This document shows positions 37,475 to 47,307 of a stretch of DNA of 49,939 nucleotides, piece after piece. Both the position numbers and the translations under genes were made by a program. Position 1 is the stretch's first letter; each line of letters starts with the position of its first letter. Below the pieces are notes generated by a model. It was given only the letters and a program-made list of their open reading frames with translations. It did not search any database and had not been told where the DNA came from. The DNA is from Acholeplasmatales bacterium (lineage in GTDB: Bacteria; Bacillota_I; Bacilli_A; Acholeplasmatales; Anaeroplasmataceae), in NCBI GenBank assembly GCA_017441525.1, contig JAFRXJ010000057.1, forward strand, positions 1 to 49,939, written 5' to 3'.

Positions 37475-38515
37475 ATGTATTCAATTAATGATTTAAATAA
37501 ATATGAATATTTTACAAAATTGTTAAGTGATAACAAAATTGAATATGTTTTAGATCCTTTAACAGGCGTAATTGCCAGAAAATATATTTTAGATTTTGTA
37601 AAGACTTTAATAATAGATAAAACACCATTCACAATGGCTATTCTAGATTTAGATAATTTCAAGGAAATAAATGATAATTATGGTCATGCCACAGGAGATA
37701 GAGTACTTGAAAACATCGGTAAAGATTTAATAAATTACACTGGTGAAAATGGATTAGTTGGTAGATTTGGTGGAGATGAATTTATAATTATTATATTTGA
37801 GCATAACAATTATGATAAGATTCATGATTTCTATGCTGGAATGTATCACAATAATACAGTTTTAAGAAAATTATTTAAAACTGGAAACCATGAAATATTC
37901 ATTACTGGTACTGTTGGTAGTGCTTCTTTCCCAGACGATGGAAAGACATATGATGAATTATTCGCAATGTCTGATAAAACATTATATAGAGGAAAAATAA
38001 AAGGTAGAAACTGTTATATCGTATATGTTTCTTCAAAACATAAGAATTTAGAGATAAACAAGATGGCTAATGATGATGAAGCTACTATATTCTTTAATAT
38101 TCATTACATTTTTCATTCAAATTCAACATTTAAAGATAAAATGTCAGAAATTGATGAATATTTAAAAAAGAATTTAAGATTAGATTTCATTTTATATTTA
38201 GATGATAAAAATAATTTATATGACATTAATGAATTAAAATTAATATATAAAAATATTGATTTATCAAATTTAAAATTCAATAATGAATTATTAAAGACTG
38301 ATACATTTGATGAAATAAGAAGGATAAATCAACCATTATTTGAGGCTACAAAGCCTTATAAAGCTTCTTCCTTATTAATTACTAAGCTAAGTAATAAAAA
38401 CAAAAATTATGGTTATTTAATATTTGGTCTTGAAAGAGCATTTAAAATATGGACTAATGATGAAATTGCTACATTAATGTATCTAGCTAAAAATATAATA
38501 CTAGATTTAATTTAA
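37475..38515 (+). CDS. GGDEF-GAF diguanylate cyclase (paralog B)
   Basis: The 346-aa protein has the same N-GGDEF, C-GAF order as the protein at 33537. Motifs: DPLTGVIARKYIL, DNFKEINDNYGHATGDRV, RFGGDEFIIII, with the end KNYGYLIFGLERAFKIWTND matching the paralog. The I-site RxxD is absent. Active site is intact, so c-di-GMP synthesis is expected. The GAF-like region is more diverged. It is joined to tcdA in an operon. Confidence 0.82.
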   Translation: MYSINDLNKYEYFTKLLSDNKIEYVLDPLTGVIARKYILDFVKTLIIDKTPFTMAILDLDNFKEINDNYGHATGDRVLENIGKDLINYTGENGLVGRFGGDEFIIIIFEHNNYDKIHDFYAGMYHNNTVLRKLFKTGNHEIFITGTVGSASFPDDGKTYDELFAMSDKTLYRGKIKGRNCYIVYVSSKHKNLEINKMANDDEATIFFNIHYIFHSNSTFKDKMSEIDEYLKKNLRLDFILYLDDKNNLYDINELKLIYKNIDLSNLKFNNELLKTDTFDEIRRINQPLFEATKPYKASSLLITKLSNKNKNYGYLIFGLERAFKIWTNDEIATLMYLAKNIILDLI

Positions 38516-38523
38516 GCATATTA

Positions 38524-38555
38524 AAAGGGTTGTCGATTGACAACCCTTTATATTT
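38524..38555. terminator. Terminator shared by GGDEF-GAF B and mscS
   Basis: An 11-bp stem AAAGGGTTGTC/GACAACCCTTT (38524-38534/38539-38549) with a GATT loop, then ATATTTTTTT on the plus strand. The convergent mscS gene ends at 38558. Confidence 0.8.
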
Positions 38556-38557
38556 TT

Positions 38558-39601
38558 TTATTGATGTTCTTGACCTTCAACACCCTTTGATAATTCTTTT
38601 TGTTCATCAACAAAGCTTTCAGCTTCAGCCTTCATTTTCTTAGTTACCTTATAATCAGTAGGCTTAGCTTGGTTAATAACAACTTGATTGAATGATAAGT
38701 CGATACCAGCCTCTGTGAATACTTTTCTGTATTCTCTTAATAAGTCTCTTTGAACTTGATATCTATCCTCTTCTTTACATTTTGCGACAACCATTACAGC
38801 AACGTTAGAGTCACCATATCCTGAAACACCTTTATAGAATGGTCCTTCAACGATTGCAGGAATCTTTTCTTTGAAGTTATCAAAATTATCTTTTAATAAT
38901 CCTTCTACTACCTCGATAGGTACATCATATGGGAATTCACAGTCTACAACTGCTAAAGATAATTCTCTTGACATGTTAATTACATTAGAAATATCTGAGT
39001 TGTTAATAATTTTAACATTACCAGCATAATCTAATATCTTAGTGGCACGAATACCGATTTCTACTACTGTACCTCTGAAATCTCCAACAACAATAATTTC
39101 ACCAACATTGTATTCATCTTCAAAAATAATGAACATACCAGCTACAACGTCTGCGATTAAGCTTTGGCATCCTAAACCTATAACTAGAGTTAAAATACCG
39201 ATTGATGCGAAAATAGCCATTGCATTAACGCCTAATGCTTGTAGTGTGAAAATGATAATTGCGATTGCACAACCATATTTTACTAAACCGTCAATTAATG
39301 TTACTACTGTTTTAGCACGATTAGATTTCTTCATAATTGATTTGAAGATTAATCTAACTAATGTACATGCTGCAAGAATAACTGCAATATAGAATACATA
39401 TTTTAATAATGATGGAAGATGAGTTTGGAATTCTTTAAATGCATTATTAGTATCCCAAATATTTTCCTTAATCCATGATCCAAATGTTGATGCTGGAGCT
39501 GCAGCTTCAATAATCATGAATACAATGAATGTTGTAATAACAACACCAATTATTATTAATTCAGCAATTGTAAACTTCTTATTTTTCTTTTTCTCTTTCA
39601 T
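38558..39601 (-). CDS. MscS-family mechanosensitive channel
   Basis: The 347-aa protein has hydrophobic segments at about 12-33, 66-85 and 105-125, then the pore-lining TM3 region IFASIGILTLVIGLGCQSLIADVVAGMFIIFED, followed by the beta-domain (VGDFRGTVVEIGIRATKI) and the NNSDISNVINMSR motif of MscS. The C-terminal tail is Lys/Glu-rich. It would release solutes on hypo-osmotic shock. It starts 15 bp after the large surface protein's stop and may be co-transcribed with it. Confidence 0.9.
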   Translation of the reverse strand: MKEKKKNKKFTIAELIIIGVVITTFIVFMIIEAAAPASTFGSWIKENIWDTNNAFKEFQTHLPSLLKYVFYIAVILAACTLVRLIFKSIMKKSNRAKTVVTLIDGLVKYGCAIAIIIFTLQALGVNAMAIFASIGILTLVIGLGCQSLIADVVAGMFIIFEDEYNVGEIIVVGDFRGTVVEIGIRATKILDYAGNVKIINNSDISNVINMSRELSLAVVDCEFPYDVPIEVVEGLLKDNFDNFKEKIPAIVEGPFYKGVSGYGDSNVAVMVVAKCKEEDRYQVQRDLLREYRKVFTEAGIDLSFNQVVINQAKPTDYKVTKKMKAEAESFVDEQKELSKGVEGQEHQ

Positions 39602-39616
39602 TTTATCTCTCCTTAA

Positions 39617-42600
39617 TTATTGTCCTTGAATTTCTGGATAGTATACTTGCCATACTATATCTTGGCCATTAATAGTTTTTATAATTACAACTTTAACCTT
39701 TTCTATATTATCTACTACAGTTTCACTTTGATAATAGAAACTATTATCCGTAGGTGTCACTTCAGCAACTGGTTCAGTAGGTTCATCTTCACCAGCAATG
39801 TATTCATATATCTTAGCCGAATAAGAATAATTACCATTTACGTAATTTTCTGTATCATCTAATATTCTACCAGTGTATTCATAACCAGATATTGTAGCAC
39901 CTGGTGATAATGGTTCAACTATACCAGTTGAAACTGTTAATGGTATATTTGTATCAGCATATAAATCTACAACTTTGTATTCTTTTTCAAATGCTAAATC
40001 TTCATACACCAATGTAACTCTACCATTATTAATTTCCTTAATAGGAATAAACTTAACTTTAATCTTTTCAGAACTTGGTGAAAGATTTGAAATATATATA
40101 GATCCATATGAAGCTATACCAGTAAATAATGAATTACCATTTTCATCTGTAACAATAACTTTCATTGAATCTCTATTATCAGCAAAGTCTGCATTATCAT
40201 AGCTTGCAGAAATTATAATACCATCATCATATGCGTTAACTGAAATATATACAAATTCATCATCAAATGAACTTGCAGTATATTCAAATGGACGATATTC
40301 AACAATGCCTTGATCTAATTGTTCGTAATTCTTAACAATTGAAGTTCCAATTTTTCCAACGATATTTGGATATACCTTAGCTTCAAATGTTGGTAAATTA
40401 CTTGTGTCAGGCTCTTCCATATCGTCTGGTATCAATAACATAACTGACATATAACCATTATCATAAACAACACATTGCATTTGATAATCAGCATTTTCTA
40501 TTAAATATGTATAACCTGTTCTACTTGCTTGTTCTGGATAAGGCTGTGTGTCATTGCCTTCAGCTTTAAATGGTATATTATAAGTTTTACCATCATAATT
40601 AATCTTTAGTGTATCAGTATCTATTGCTGTACGGTCAAATGTAAGTGATATAACCTTTCCGCCCGAATTTTCATCAACATAAATTGATGATTGAGATAAA
40701 TCTAGGACATTATCAGAACTATATTCTCTACATTTTACATCTTCAAAATAATATTTAACATTATTAATTTCTTGAAGAATTTGAAGAGTAAATGTATAAT
40801 CTCTATCTTCTACATTTTCTAATGCATAATATTTACCATTAAAATAATCTGTATAATGCATTATGTTAGTTCCAGGATTTTGATATTCCATATTTTTTCC
40901 TATATTATACACATAAGCAATTCTTTGATAATGAGTTGAAGCATCATCAGAGAAATTTGTATAGAAATAATAATTTACTGTACCATCATCATTTGTTGTT
41001 TTAACATACGATATATGAGTAGCATAATCCTCAAATTTATTAGGCTGTGCATCCAAAGAATATTCATATAGACTACTACCTCTATCCGCAACTAATTCAG
41101 CGAAACCAGCAAATAAATATCCGTCATATTCTTGACCGGTCTCATCAAAGCCTTCTGCAGTAATCTTATATTTATAATATTTTACTGTGTCTCCATCTAC
41201 TATATCTTCAATAGTAGGTATCTTATAATACATACCTAAACAATGTTCACTATTTGATGAATCATCTGCCATCGCAACATATTTTAAAACAGTTTCATAT
41301 TCGTCAGTATCAGGATTATATTCTCTTGTTTCTTTATATAATTCAAGACCTAAGTTGATATCACAAAGCTTTTCTTCACCATTAATATCAATATAAGTAT
41401 CTAATTGAATTGAACCATATAATTGGCTTAATTCAAATGTAGCAAATGAAGATGAAACAATCTTAGCATTTAAAGCTAAATCATTTACAGGAACATGTAT
41501 TTCTGTTCTTGTTCCTGATTTATATTTACCTTCAATTATTAAATAACACTCAGAAAGATAATTATTATCAATTCTATCAAGCTTCATTATTCCATCAGCA
41601 TCAGGTGCTGAACTTGAAGAAACGCCATTACCACTTAACCAAACATAGTCAACAAAAACATCATCAGCGCCTGTCTCATATTTTAACATTACTTTTCCGT
41701 CGTCATCGACATCATAAACTTCAAGCTTTCCTTCATAATTTGGCTTATCAAATTGATAATAGCTAATTACTTTATCTTCTAAGAATACCTCGAATGTAAC
41801 CTTCGATATTTCTTTTCCTTCTCCAGCTCCCATTCCACCTTCACGCTCAATAGAATACTCAAATGTATCTGAATATGAAGTAGGCTCAGAACCATCAGAA
41901 TAATAATTAGTTATTTTATATGTTAATTCTGGAAGATCAGCACCGATAAAATTAATCTTTCCGCCAGATCCACTATCGCCTTGAAGTGGGCTGTTTTCAA
42001 CATGTGATGCTTCAAAATAATAGCTTGTAGCATCTTCATTAAATCTAAATTCTGTATTGAATAGCTTAGGTTCCATTACATAAGTTATTGTCTTAGATGA
42101 AACCTCATAATCACCCATTATTTCAGTTAATACAACATCAACATATGTATATTTAGAATCTAGGGTGAACTGTAAGTTTTCACTTGTTGTTGTTTCAGAT
42201 TTAACTAGCTCACCATAATTATATAAATCAATTCTATATTTTTCAGTTGGATTATCTGAATTATCAAATTCAGTATTAATATCTAAATTATATGTTAATT
42301 CATTTGCGTTAAATGAAGATGTAATAGAATCTTCATTAAATACATATGGAGATAAGAATTGTTTAGAAATGAAATCTTGTGGATGTACAACTGTATATCC
42401 ATATTCTCCTATTAATGTATCTTCTTCGCCATAATATGTGGTATATGCCTTGGCACTAATCTTTGTGCCATTAGCCATATTTGTTAATACACCCTTAAAG
42501 AATCCATCTTCAGGTAAATCATGATCATCAACTACTAATGTGTCATTTACATATACCTGTAAATATGTATCAGAGCCTGTATCATAATAATCAGAAATGT

Positions 42601-43441
42601 ATGATTTATATTCAATATCATATAAACCATCTTTATAATTAATCTTTGGTGTAAATGTAAACGCAGCTTGTGGCTTCTTTAATTTAGATGTATAAACATT
42701 AACATTATTATAGAATACATCACCAATCATTGAAGTACCTACAACTGATACAGTATATCTTCTAAATGGAATAAGACCTGTAACAATTTGAGTTTGCATA
42801 CCTTCTTCTTCAATTGGGAAATCCATAACAAATGTATCATTATGAACTCTTATCTTATATTGAGTTTTATTATTTTCAGTATCATTAGAATAATCTAGGT
42901 CTCTAACGTCAATTTCATAAACTAAATAATCCGCACCAGTAACAATATGTTCAGATACAATTTTTGGTGCGTTATTCATAATAGTTGCTGCAACACCTAT
43001 AACAGCTACCGCAGCACACGCAGTTACAACTGTAACACCACCAGTTAATACTGGAGATGATGAAACAACTGATGTTTCTGCAGCTTCTGCAGTTTCAAGA
43101 CCACTATTAATTGTAGTATTATCATTATTTATTGTATTATTAATTCTATTGTTGTTATCAGATTGACCTTGACCAGTTCTCTTACCAGCATCAGCCTTTG
43201 GATCATTTTCATTAAATCTATCGCTTTCTCTTGTATCGCTTAGATTCTCTGCAGAACTATCAATAGAATTAATATCTGGCTCAGGATCAAGACCCTTACT
43301 TCTTTCAGGAATTTGAATAGTCTCTGGAGGTAATTGAGCCATTTCTCTTAGATTCCTATTTGGAAGTGCGTCTATCTTTTTCCATTCATCAATTGGACTA
43401 TTTAATTCTCTTGAATAATCTTTGTATTCATTAAATGGCAT
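39617..43441 (-). CDS. Large membrane-anchored surface protein with fibronectin-like repeats
   Basis: The 1,274-aa protein has a soluble, Asn/Ser/Pro-rich N-terminus (about 1-125, with runs of Asn), one hydrophobic segment (about 131-155) and a long extracellular-type region of beta-rich modules. Several modules have fibronectin/Ig-like spacing (YKIRVHNDTFVMDF, FRRYTVSVVGTSMIGDVFYN). There is no typical signal peptide, LPXTG or S-layer motif, so a signal-anchor topology (N-in, C-out) is likely. Ends with VYYPEIQGQ. Function unknown; adhesion is a guess. RBS is GGAGAGGAGG. Confidence 0.7.
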   Translation of the reverse strand: MPFNEYKDYSRELNSPIDEWKKIDALPNRNLREMAQLPPETIQIPERSKGLDPEPDINSIDSSAENLSDTRESDRFNENDPKADAGKRTGQGQSDNNNRINNTINNDNTTINSGLETAEAAETSVVSSSPVLTGGVTVVTACAAVAVIGVAATIMNNAPKIVSEHIVTGADYLVYEIDVRDLDYSNDTENNKTQYKIRVHNDTFVMDFPIEEEGMQTQIVTGLIPFRRYTVSVVGTSMIGDVFYNNVNVYTSKLKKPQAAFTFTPKINYKDGLYDIEYKSYISDYYDTGSDTYLQVYVNDTLVVDDHDLPEDGFFKGVLTNMANGTKISAKAYTTYYGEEDTLIGEYGYTVVHPQDFISKQFLSPYVFNEDSITSSFNANELTYNLDINTEFDNSDNPTEKYRIDLYNYGELVKSETTTSENLQFTLDSKYTYVDVVLTEIMGDYEVSSKTITYVMEPKLFNTEFRFNEDATSYYFEASHVENSPLQGDSGSGGKINFIGADLPELTYKITNYYSDGSEPTSYSDTFEYSIEREGGMGAGEGKEISKVTFEVFLEDKVISYYQFDKPNYEGKLEVYDVDDDGKVMLKYETGADDVFVDYVWLSGNGVSSSSAPDADGIMKLDRIDNNYLSECYLIIEGKYKSGTRTEIHVPVNDLALNAKIVSSSFATFELSQLYGSIQLDTYIDINGEEKLCDINLGLELYKETREYNPDTDEYETVLKYVAMADDSSNSEHCLGMYYKIPTIEDIVDGDTVKYYKYKITAEGFDETGQEYDGYLFAGFAELVADRGSSLYEYSLDAQPNKFEDYATHISYVKTTNDDGTVNYYFYTNFSDDASTHYQRIAYVYNIGKNMEYQNPGTNIMHYTDYFNGKYYALENVEDRDYTFTLQILQEINNVKYYFEDVKCREYSSDNVLDLSQSSIYVDENSGGKVISLTFDRTAIDTDTLKINYDGKTYNIPFKAEGNDTQPYPEQASRTGYTYLIENADYQMQCVVYDNGYMSVMLLIPDDMEEPDTSNLPTFEAKVYPNIVGKIGTSIVKNYEQLDQGIVEYRPFEYTASSFDDEFVYISVNAYDDGIIISASYDNADFADNRDSMKVIVTDENGNSLFTGIASYGSIYISNLSPSSEKIKVKFIPIKEINNGRVTLVYEDLAFEKEYKVVDLYADTNIPLTVSTGIVEPLSPGATISGYEYTGRILDDTENYVNGNYSYSAKIYEYIAGEDEPTEPVAEVTPTDNSFYYQSETVVDNIEKVKVVIIKTINGQDIVWQVYYPEIQGQ

Positions 43442-43538
43442 TAATATTCCTCCTCTCCCTAAAAGTTAAAATAAATGCATTATATTTAAAAAAACACAAT
43501 TTGAAAGAATTATAACACATTTTTAAATTTTTAGCAAA

Positions 43539-44543
43539 TTAGTCTTCTTTTTCTGTGAAAATATATTCTTTTAAGAAGTCATCAACTGTTTTATATACCT
43601 TTTTAAGGTTATTTCTTAAAATCAATTGTTTCTTTTCTTCGTTATACATTTTTACTAATTCTTCTTTTCCCATTAGAACAAATATATTTCTTTTCTTATC
43701 AATATATTCTTTTAATATTTCATTATATTTTTCTTTTCTTTCAATTAATCTATCATCATCAAAAGCATCTGAATTAAGACAAATATATAAACCAAATATA
43801 GAATTTACAACAAAGCTAAATCTATAATAGCTCTTATGCTTATTTAAAAATTCAGATATATATTTAGGACAAGATATAAAATCATCAAACACTTCTACCA
43901 TATATGGAAATTCTGATTTCTTTCTTGTTAAAGAAGCTTCATTAGCCTTCCATAAATATGATACACAATCAAGATATGTTATTAATCTTAAATCAATTGA
44001 GCCTATAACACATGTCGTAAAATATACATCTTCTACATGTCTTACATAAGGAGAAAATCTTATTTCTTTTTCTTCTAAAAAAGATCTTTTATATACTTTT
44101 CCATGCATCCAAGGGAAAGTATCTCTTCCTTCTCTAATTTCAAGACATTTTTTTCCATTTATATATCTTTCTGCCGCAATATTAGTAACTAAATAATTAG
44201 GTTTTTTTTGTTTTAAAAAAGGAATAATGTATGATAAAACCTTATTATTATATAATTTATCATCAGCATCACAAAACATAATATATAGATTATCAGTTGA
44301 ATCTACGCCCTTTTGACGAGCTAGACCTGGGCCTGTGTTTTTGTCATTTTTGATATAACATATATTTAATTTTTCATAATTATTTAAAAAATCATCAGAT
44401 AATATTACATTTGAACAGTCATTAACTATACATACATTTATTTCTTTAAAATCAATGTTTTCTTGGTTACTAATAGAATCTAATAATACTTTAATTTGTT
44501 CTTCTGTTTCATTATACTGAGGAATAATAATGTCTAATATCAT
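43539..44543 (-). CDS. Family 2 glycosyltransferase
   Basis: The 334-aa GT-A fold protein has IIIPQYNETEEQI at the N-terminus, NDCSN, KNTGPGLARQKGVD, and the metal-binding CDADDKL (about 93-99). The C-terminal half is alpha-helical with no membrane segments. It would transfer a sugar from a nucleotide donor to surface glycan or lipid; the acceptor is unknown. It is last in the polymerase-YolD-hydrolase cluster, 9 bp after the hydrolase. Confidence 0.82.
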   Translation of the reverse strand: MILDIIIPQYNETEEQIKVLLDSISNQENIDFKEINVCIVNDCSNVILSDDFLNNYEKLNICYIKNDKNTGPGLARQKGVDSTDNLYIMFCDADDKLYNNKVLSYIIPFLKQKKPNYLVTNIAAERYINGKKCLEIREGRDTFPWMHGKVYKRSFLEEKEIRFSPYVRHVEDVYFTTCVIGSIDLRLITYLDCVSYLWKANEASLTRKKSEFPYMVEVFDDFISCPKYISEFLNKHKSYYRFSFVVNSIFGLYICLNSDAFDDDRLIERKEKYNEILKEYIDKKRNIFVLMGKEELVKMYNEEKKQLILRNNLKKVYKTVDDFLKEYIFTEKED

Positions 44544-44552
44544 AATAACCTC

Positions 44553-45587
44553 TTATTCTATAAAGTCTTTTATTTCATTAAATAAATCAATGTTTAATTC
44601 GCTTGTCTTATTTTTATCAATTGAATCAATATATGATTTAATATCTCCTTTATTTTTCTTTAATTCTTTTATTTTAGATTGTATTTCTTCTATATAAAGG
44701 TTAGCTTCCTTTGTTCTCCAAGGACCGCTATGAGATATACCTTCTAATAATATCTTTTTAGTTTTATCATTTTCATTCATTTTAGCATATAATGCTTCTT
44801 TATTATATGGGATACTTTTATCATTTTCTCCATGAATAATTAATGATTTACAATTTGATTTTTTTAATGCTTTAGAAGCACTTAATGTATTATTCTTACC
44901 ATATTTAATAGATGTTGTTATATAGAAGGTAGGTATTGTTGTATAAATAAAGCCACCTACCGCATTAACACTATATCTAACCATCGTATCATATGGATTA
45001 TCAAATGCTGAAAAGGTAATAACATAATCAGCATCTACACCAAGAGATAATGATGCACCAACGCCATACGCACCCCATGAATGACCTACTAATATTAGAT
45101 TATCTTCTAACATATTTTCATTCTTTAAAAAGTCATAACAAGCTTTAACATCATAAGCACTTTGATGGAGTCCTTTCATAGATTTACCTTCGCTATTGCC
45201 TGAAGCTGTTAAATCTATTGAAAAAAGTGAATATCCATTTTCTACAAAATAATTTTGGTATTCAATATCATCATTAAATGCTTGACTAGTCATACCATGA
45301 ACAGATATTACTAGTCCTTTACTATCTTCTATTTTATGATAATATCCTTTTAATCTATTTTTACCTGAATAAAAATCATATACTTCATAATTCTTTAAAG
45401 AATCATATTCTTCTATTCTTTTATAGATGTTATTTTCATCTAATAATAAATCAGAATAATTAGATCCTCTATGATCAAATATATTAGATATTACAATGCT
45501 TGCGGCAACGATTCCGCCAACAAAATAATTAATTATTAAAATTAATGATACAATTATGCATATTTTAATAATTTTTTTCTTTTTCAT
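44553..45587 (-). CDS. Membrane-anchored alpha/beta hydrolase
   Basis: 344 aa from the ATG at 45587, which has AAAGAGG 5 nt upstream; the longer frame lacks one. One N-terminal membrane anchor (KKKKIIKICIIVSLILIINY). The catalytic Ser lies in LVGHSWGAYG, with HGENDKSIP (Asp) and GISHSGPW (His) further on, and the oxyanion region is SVHGMTSQ. A serine hydrolase facing outside is likely; substrate unknown. Confidence 0.82.
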   Translation of the reverse strand: MKKKKIIKICIIVSLILIINYFVGGIVAASIVISNIFDHRGSNYSDLLLDENNIYKRIEEYDSLKNYEVYDFYSGKNRLKGYYHKIEDSKGLVISVHGMTSQAFNDDIEYQNYFVENGYSLFSIDLTASGNSEGKSMKGLHQSAYDVKACYDFLKNENMLEDNLILVGHSWGAYGVGASLSLGVDADYVITFSAFDNPYDTMVRYSVNAVGGFIYTTIPTFYITTSIKYGKNNTLSASKALKKSNCKSLIIHGENDKSIPYNKEALYAKMNENDKTKKILLEGISHSGPWRTKEANLYIEEIQSKIKELKKNKGDIKSYIDSIDKNKTSELNIDLFNEIKDFIE

Positions 45588-45597
45588 AAAAACCTCT

Positions 45598-45924
45598 TTA
45601 AATAATCCATACATCTAGTATATCATCAAAATTAATTTTAGTTTTAACAATTGTTATAATTCTTTTTGTAATATCAATTTTTGATATCATTCCTTCAATA
45701 TTTTGATAACCATCTTCTAAATAATATGTTATCTTAACTATCATTCTTTTTTCTAATTTATTAAATATATCTGATAAATGATTTAATTCATCTTCTGATA
45801 ATTCTCTTTTAGGCTCTTTTATCTTATCAACATTTAATATAAGGTCATAATAGCCTCTAAGTCCATTAAATGGTAGGAATATCTTCGCTCTATCAGACAT
45901 CTTCATTTTAGTTCGTTTTTCCAT
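45598..45924 (-). CDS. YolD-like protein
   Basis: 108 aa from the ATG at 45924 (AGAGGA 8 nt upstream). The segment DRAKIFLPFNGLRGYYDLI (about 11-29) and the beta-strand C-terminus match the YolD-like family, small proteins commonly paired with UvrX/YqjW polymerases in Firmicutes, with an unclear role. The start overlaps the polymerase stop by 17 bp, which supports translational coupling. Confidence 0.8.
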   Translation of the reverse strand: MEKRTKMKMSDRAKIFLPFNGLRGYYDLILNVDKIKEPKRELSEDELNHLSDIFNKLEKRMIVKITYYLEDGYQNIEGMISKIDITKRIITIVKTKINFDDILDVWII

Positions 45925-47203
45925 CTTCATAGTCCTCTGGATTAGAACCTCCAGCATTATGCCCTCCTACCAATTTATTTCTTTTTATTGTCGTAGCCTT
46001 TGACTCTAAATCCATTCCTTTTATTATGGAATTCTTTCCATATTTTCTTTTTATTTCAATAATAGATTTTTGAAGCTTCTTTTCCTTTTTTAATTTATTT
46101 TCATCTGTAAATAAATCTATTGTTTCATATTTTTCATCTACAACATTACCATAAGAAATACCTATTCTTCTAATTAAATAATTCTTATCAGTAGTCTCTT
46201 CAAATAATTTAACAAAATAATTTATTAATTCTTTTCTACTTTGAGTAAATTCATGCAATCTTCTATTACCTCCAGTAGGGCTTCTTAAATCATCAGTATA
46301 TCCAATATATAAAGATATTGATGATGCCACAACATGTTTTTCAACTAATTCAAGGCTAGATAAATCAACCATTTCTTTTAATACTAATAATGCTGATTCA
46401 TAATCATAATTTTCAAATAATATTTGTTGAGAAGTTATTGAATTAGATCTAGATTTATAGCCTTTAATATCTTTTATTGTTAAAGGCTCAATACCATATG
46501 CATGATCTATTAATATTTCAGCATTGATACCAAATTCTTTATATAATAAATCCTCATCTATCTTTGTAACACCATATAAATCAGATGCACCATATTTAGC
46601 TAACCTATTTGCTGTACCATAAGATATTGACCAAATATCAGTAATAGGCTTATGATGCCATATTTCTTTTTTAAATATTTCAGCATCTAAATATCCTATA
46701 TGGTCATCTACATGTTTAGCTGTAATATCTAATGCTATTTTAGCTAAGAATAGGTTAGTACCAATTCCAGCTGTTGCACATATACCTGTAGTCTTAAAAA
46801 CATCATCTATAATTAATTTAGCTAAATCTTTTATTTTCATTTTATAAATTTCAGAATAAGATGTAATATCTATAAAGCATTCATCTATTGAATATACATA
46901 AATATCTTCTTCTGCGATATATTTTCTATAGATAGAATATATTAATGCTGAAACCTCCATATATCTTTTCATTCTAGGAATAGCACAAATATAATCTATA
47001 TTTTTAGGAATATCGAATAATCTACATCTATTCTTAACACCCAATTCCTTTAGGGCAGGTGACACAGCAAGGCATAGTGCTCCCCTTCCTCTTGAAGGGT
47101 CTGCCACAACAAGTCTTGTCGTTAAAGAATTTAGGCCTCTATCAGCACATTCACATGATGCATAAAAGCTTTTTAAGTCTATACAAAGATATATTTTATT
47201 CAT
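45908..47203 (-). CDS. Y-family translesion DNA polymerase (UvrX/UmuC-like)
   Basis: The 431-aa protein has DLKSFYASCECADRGLN (N-terminal metal-binding Asp), RGRGALCLAVSPA, a YSIDECFID catalytic loop, TAGIGTNLFLAKIALDITAK, ITDIWSISYGTANRLAKYG and a little-finger domain. The spelling of the motifs and the YolD partner fit the UvrX/YqjW group, related to UmuC. It synthesises across DNA lesions. No clear LexA box is visible upstream. RBS is weak. Confidence 0.85.
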   Translation of the reverse strand: MNKIYLCIDLKSFYASCECADRGLNSLTTRLVVADPSRGRGALCLAVSPALKELGVKNRCRLFDIPKNIDYICAIPRMKRYMEVSALIYSIYRKYIAEEDIYVYSIDECFIDITSYSEIYKMKIKDLAKLIIDDVFKTTGICATAGIGTNLFLAKIALDITAKHVDDHIGYLDAEIFKKEIWHHKPITDIWSISYGTANRLAKYGASDLYGVTKIDEDLLYKEFGINAEILIDHAYGIEPLTIKDIKGYKSRSNSITSQQILFENYDYESALLVLKEMVDLSSLELVEKHVVASSISLYIGYTDDLRSPTGGNRRLHEFTQSRKELINYFVKLFEETTDKNYLIRRIGISYGNVVDEKYETIDLFTDENKLKKEKKLQKSIIEIKRKYGKNSIIKGMDLESKATTIKRNKLVGGHNAGGSNPEDYEDGKTN

Positions 47204-47274
47204 TTATGCATCACCACCCACAAAATATTTTAGCATAAAAATATATAATTATTTTTATGAAAAAAATGAAAAAG

Positions 47275-47301
47275 AAAAAGGCATTTTGAAAATGCCCTTT
47301 T
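47275..47301 (-). terminator. Terminator of the pectate lyase gene
   Basis: Minus strand GGCATTTT/AAAATGCC (47280-47287/47289-47296) with T-rich flanks. It lies 8 bp after the pectate lyase stop. Confidence 0.7.
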
Positions 47302-47307
47302 CAAATC

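Noticed and set aside
47204..47260. Possible LexA/SOS box before the UvrX-like polymerase
   Set aside because: No GAAC-N4-GTTC-like palindrome could be found.
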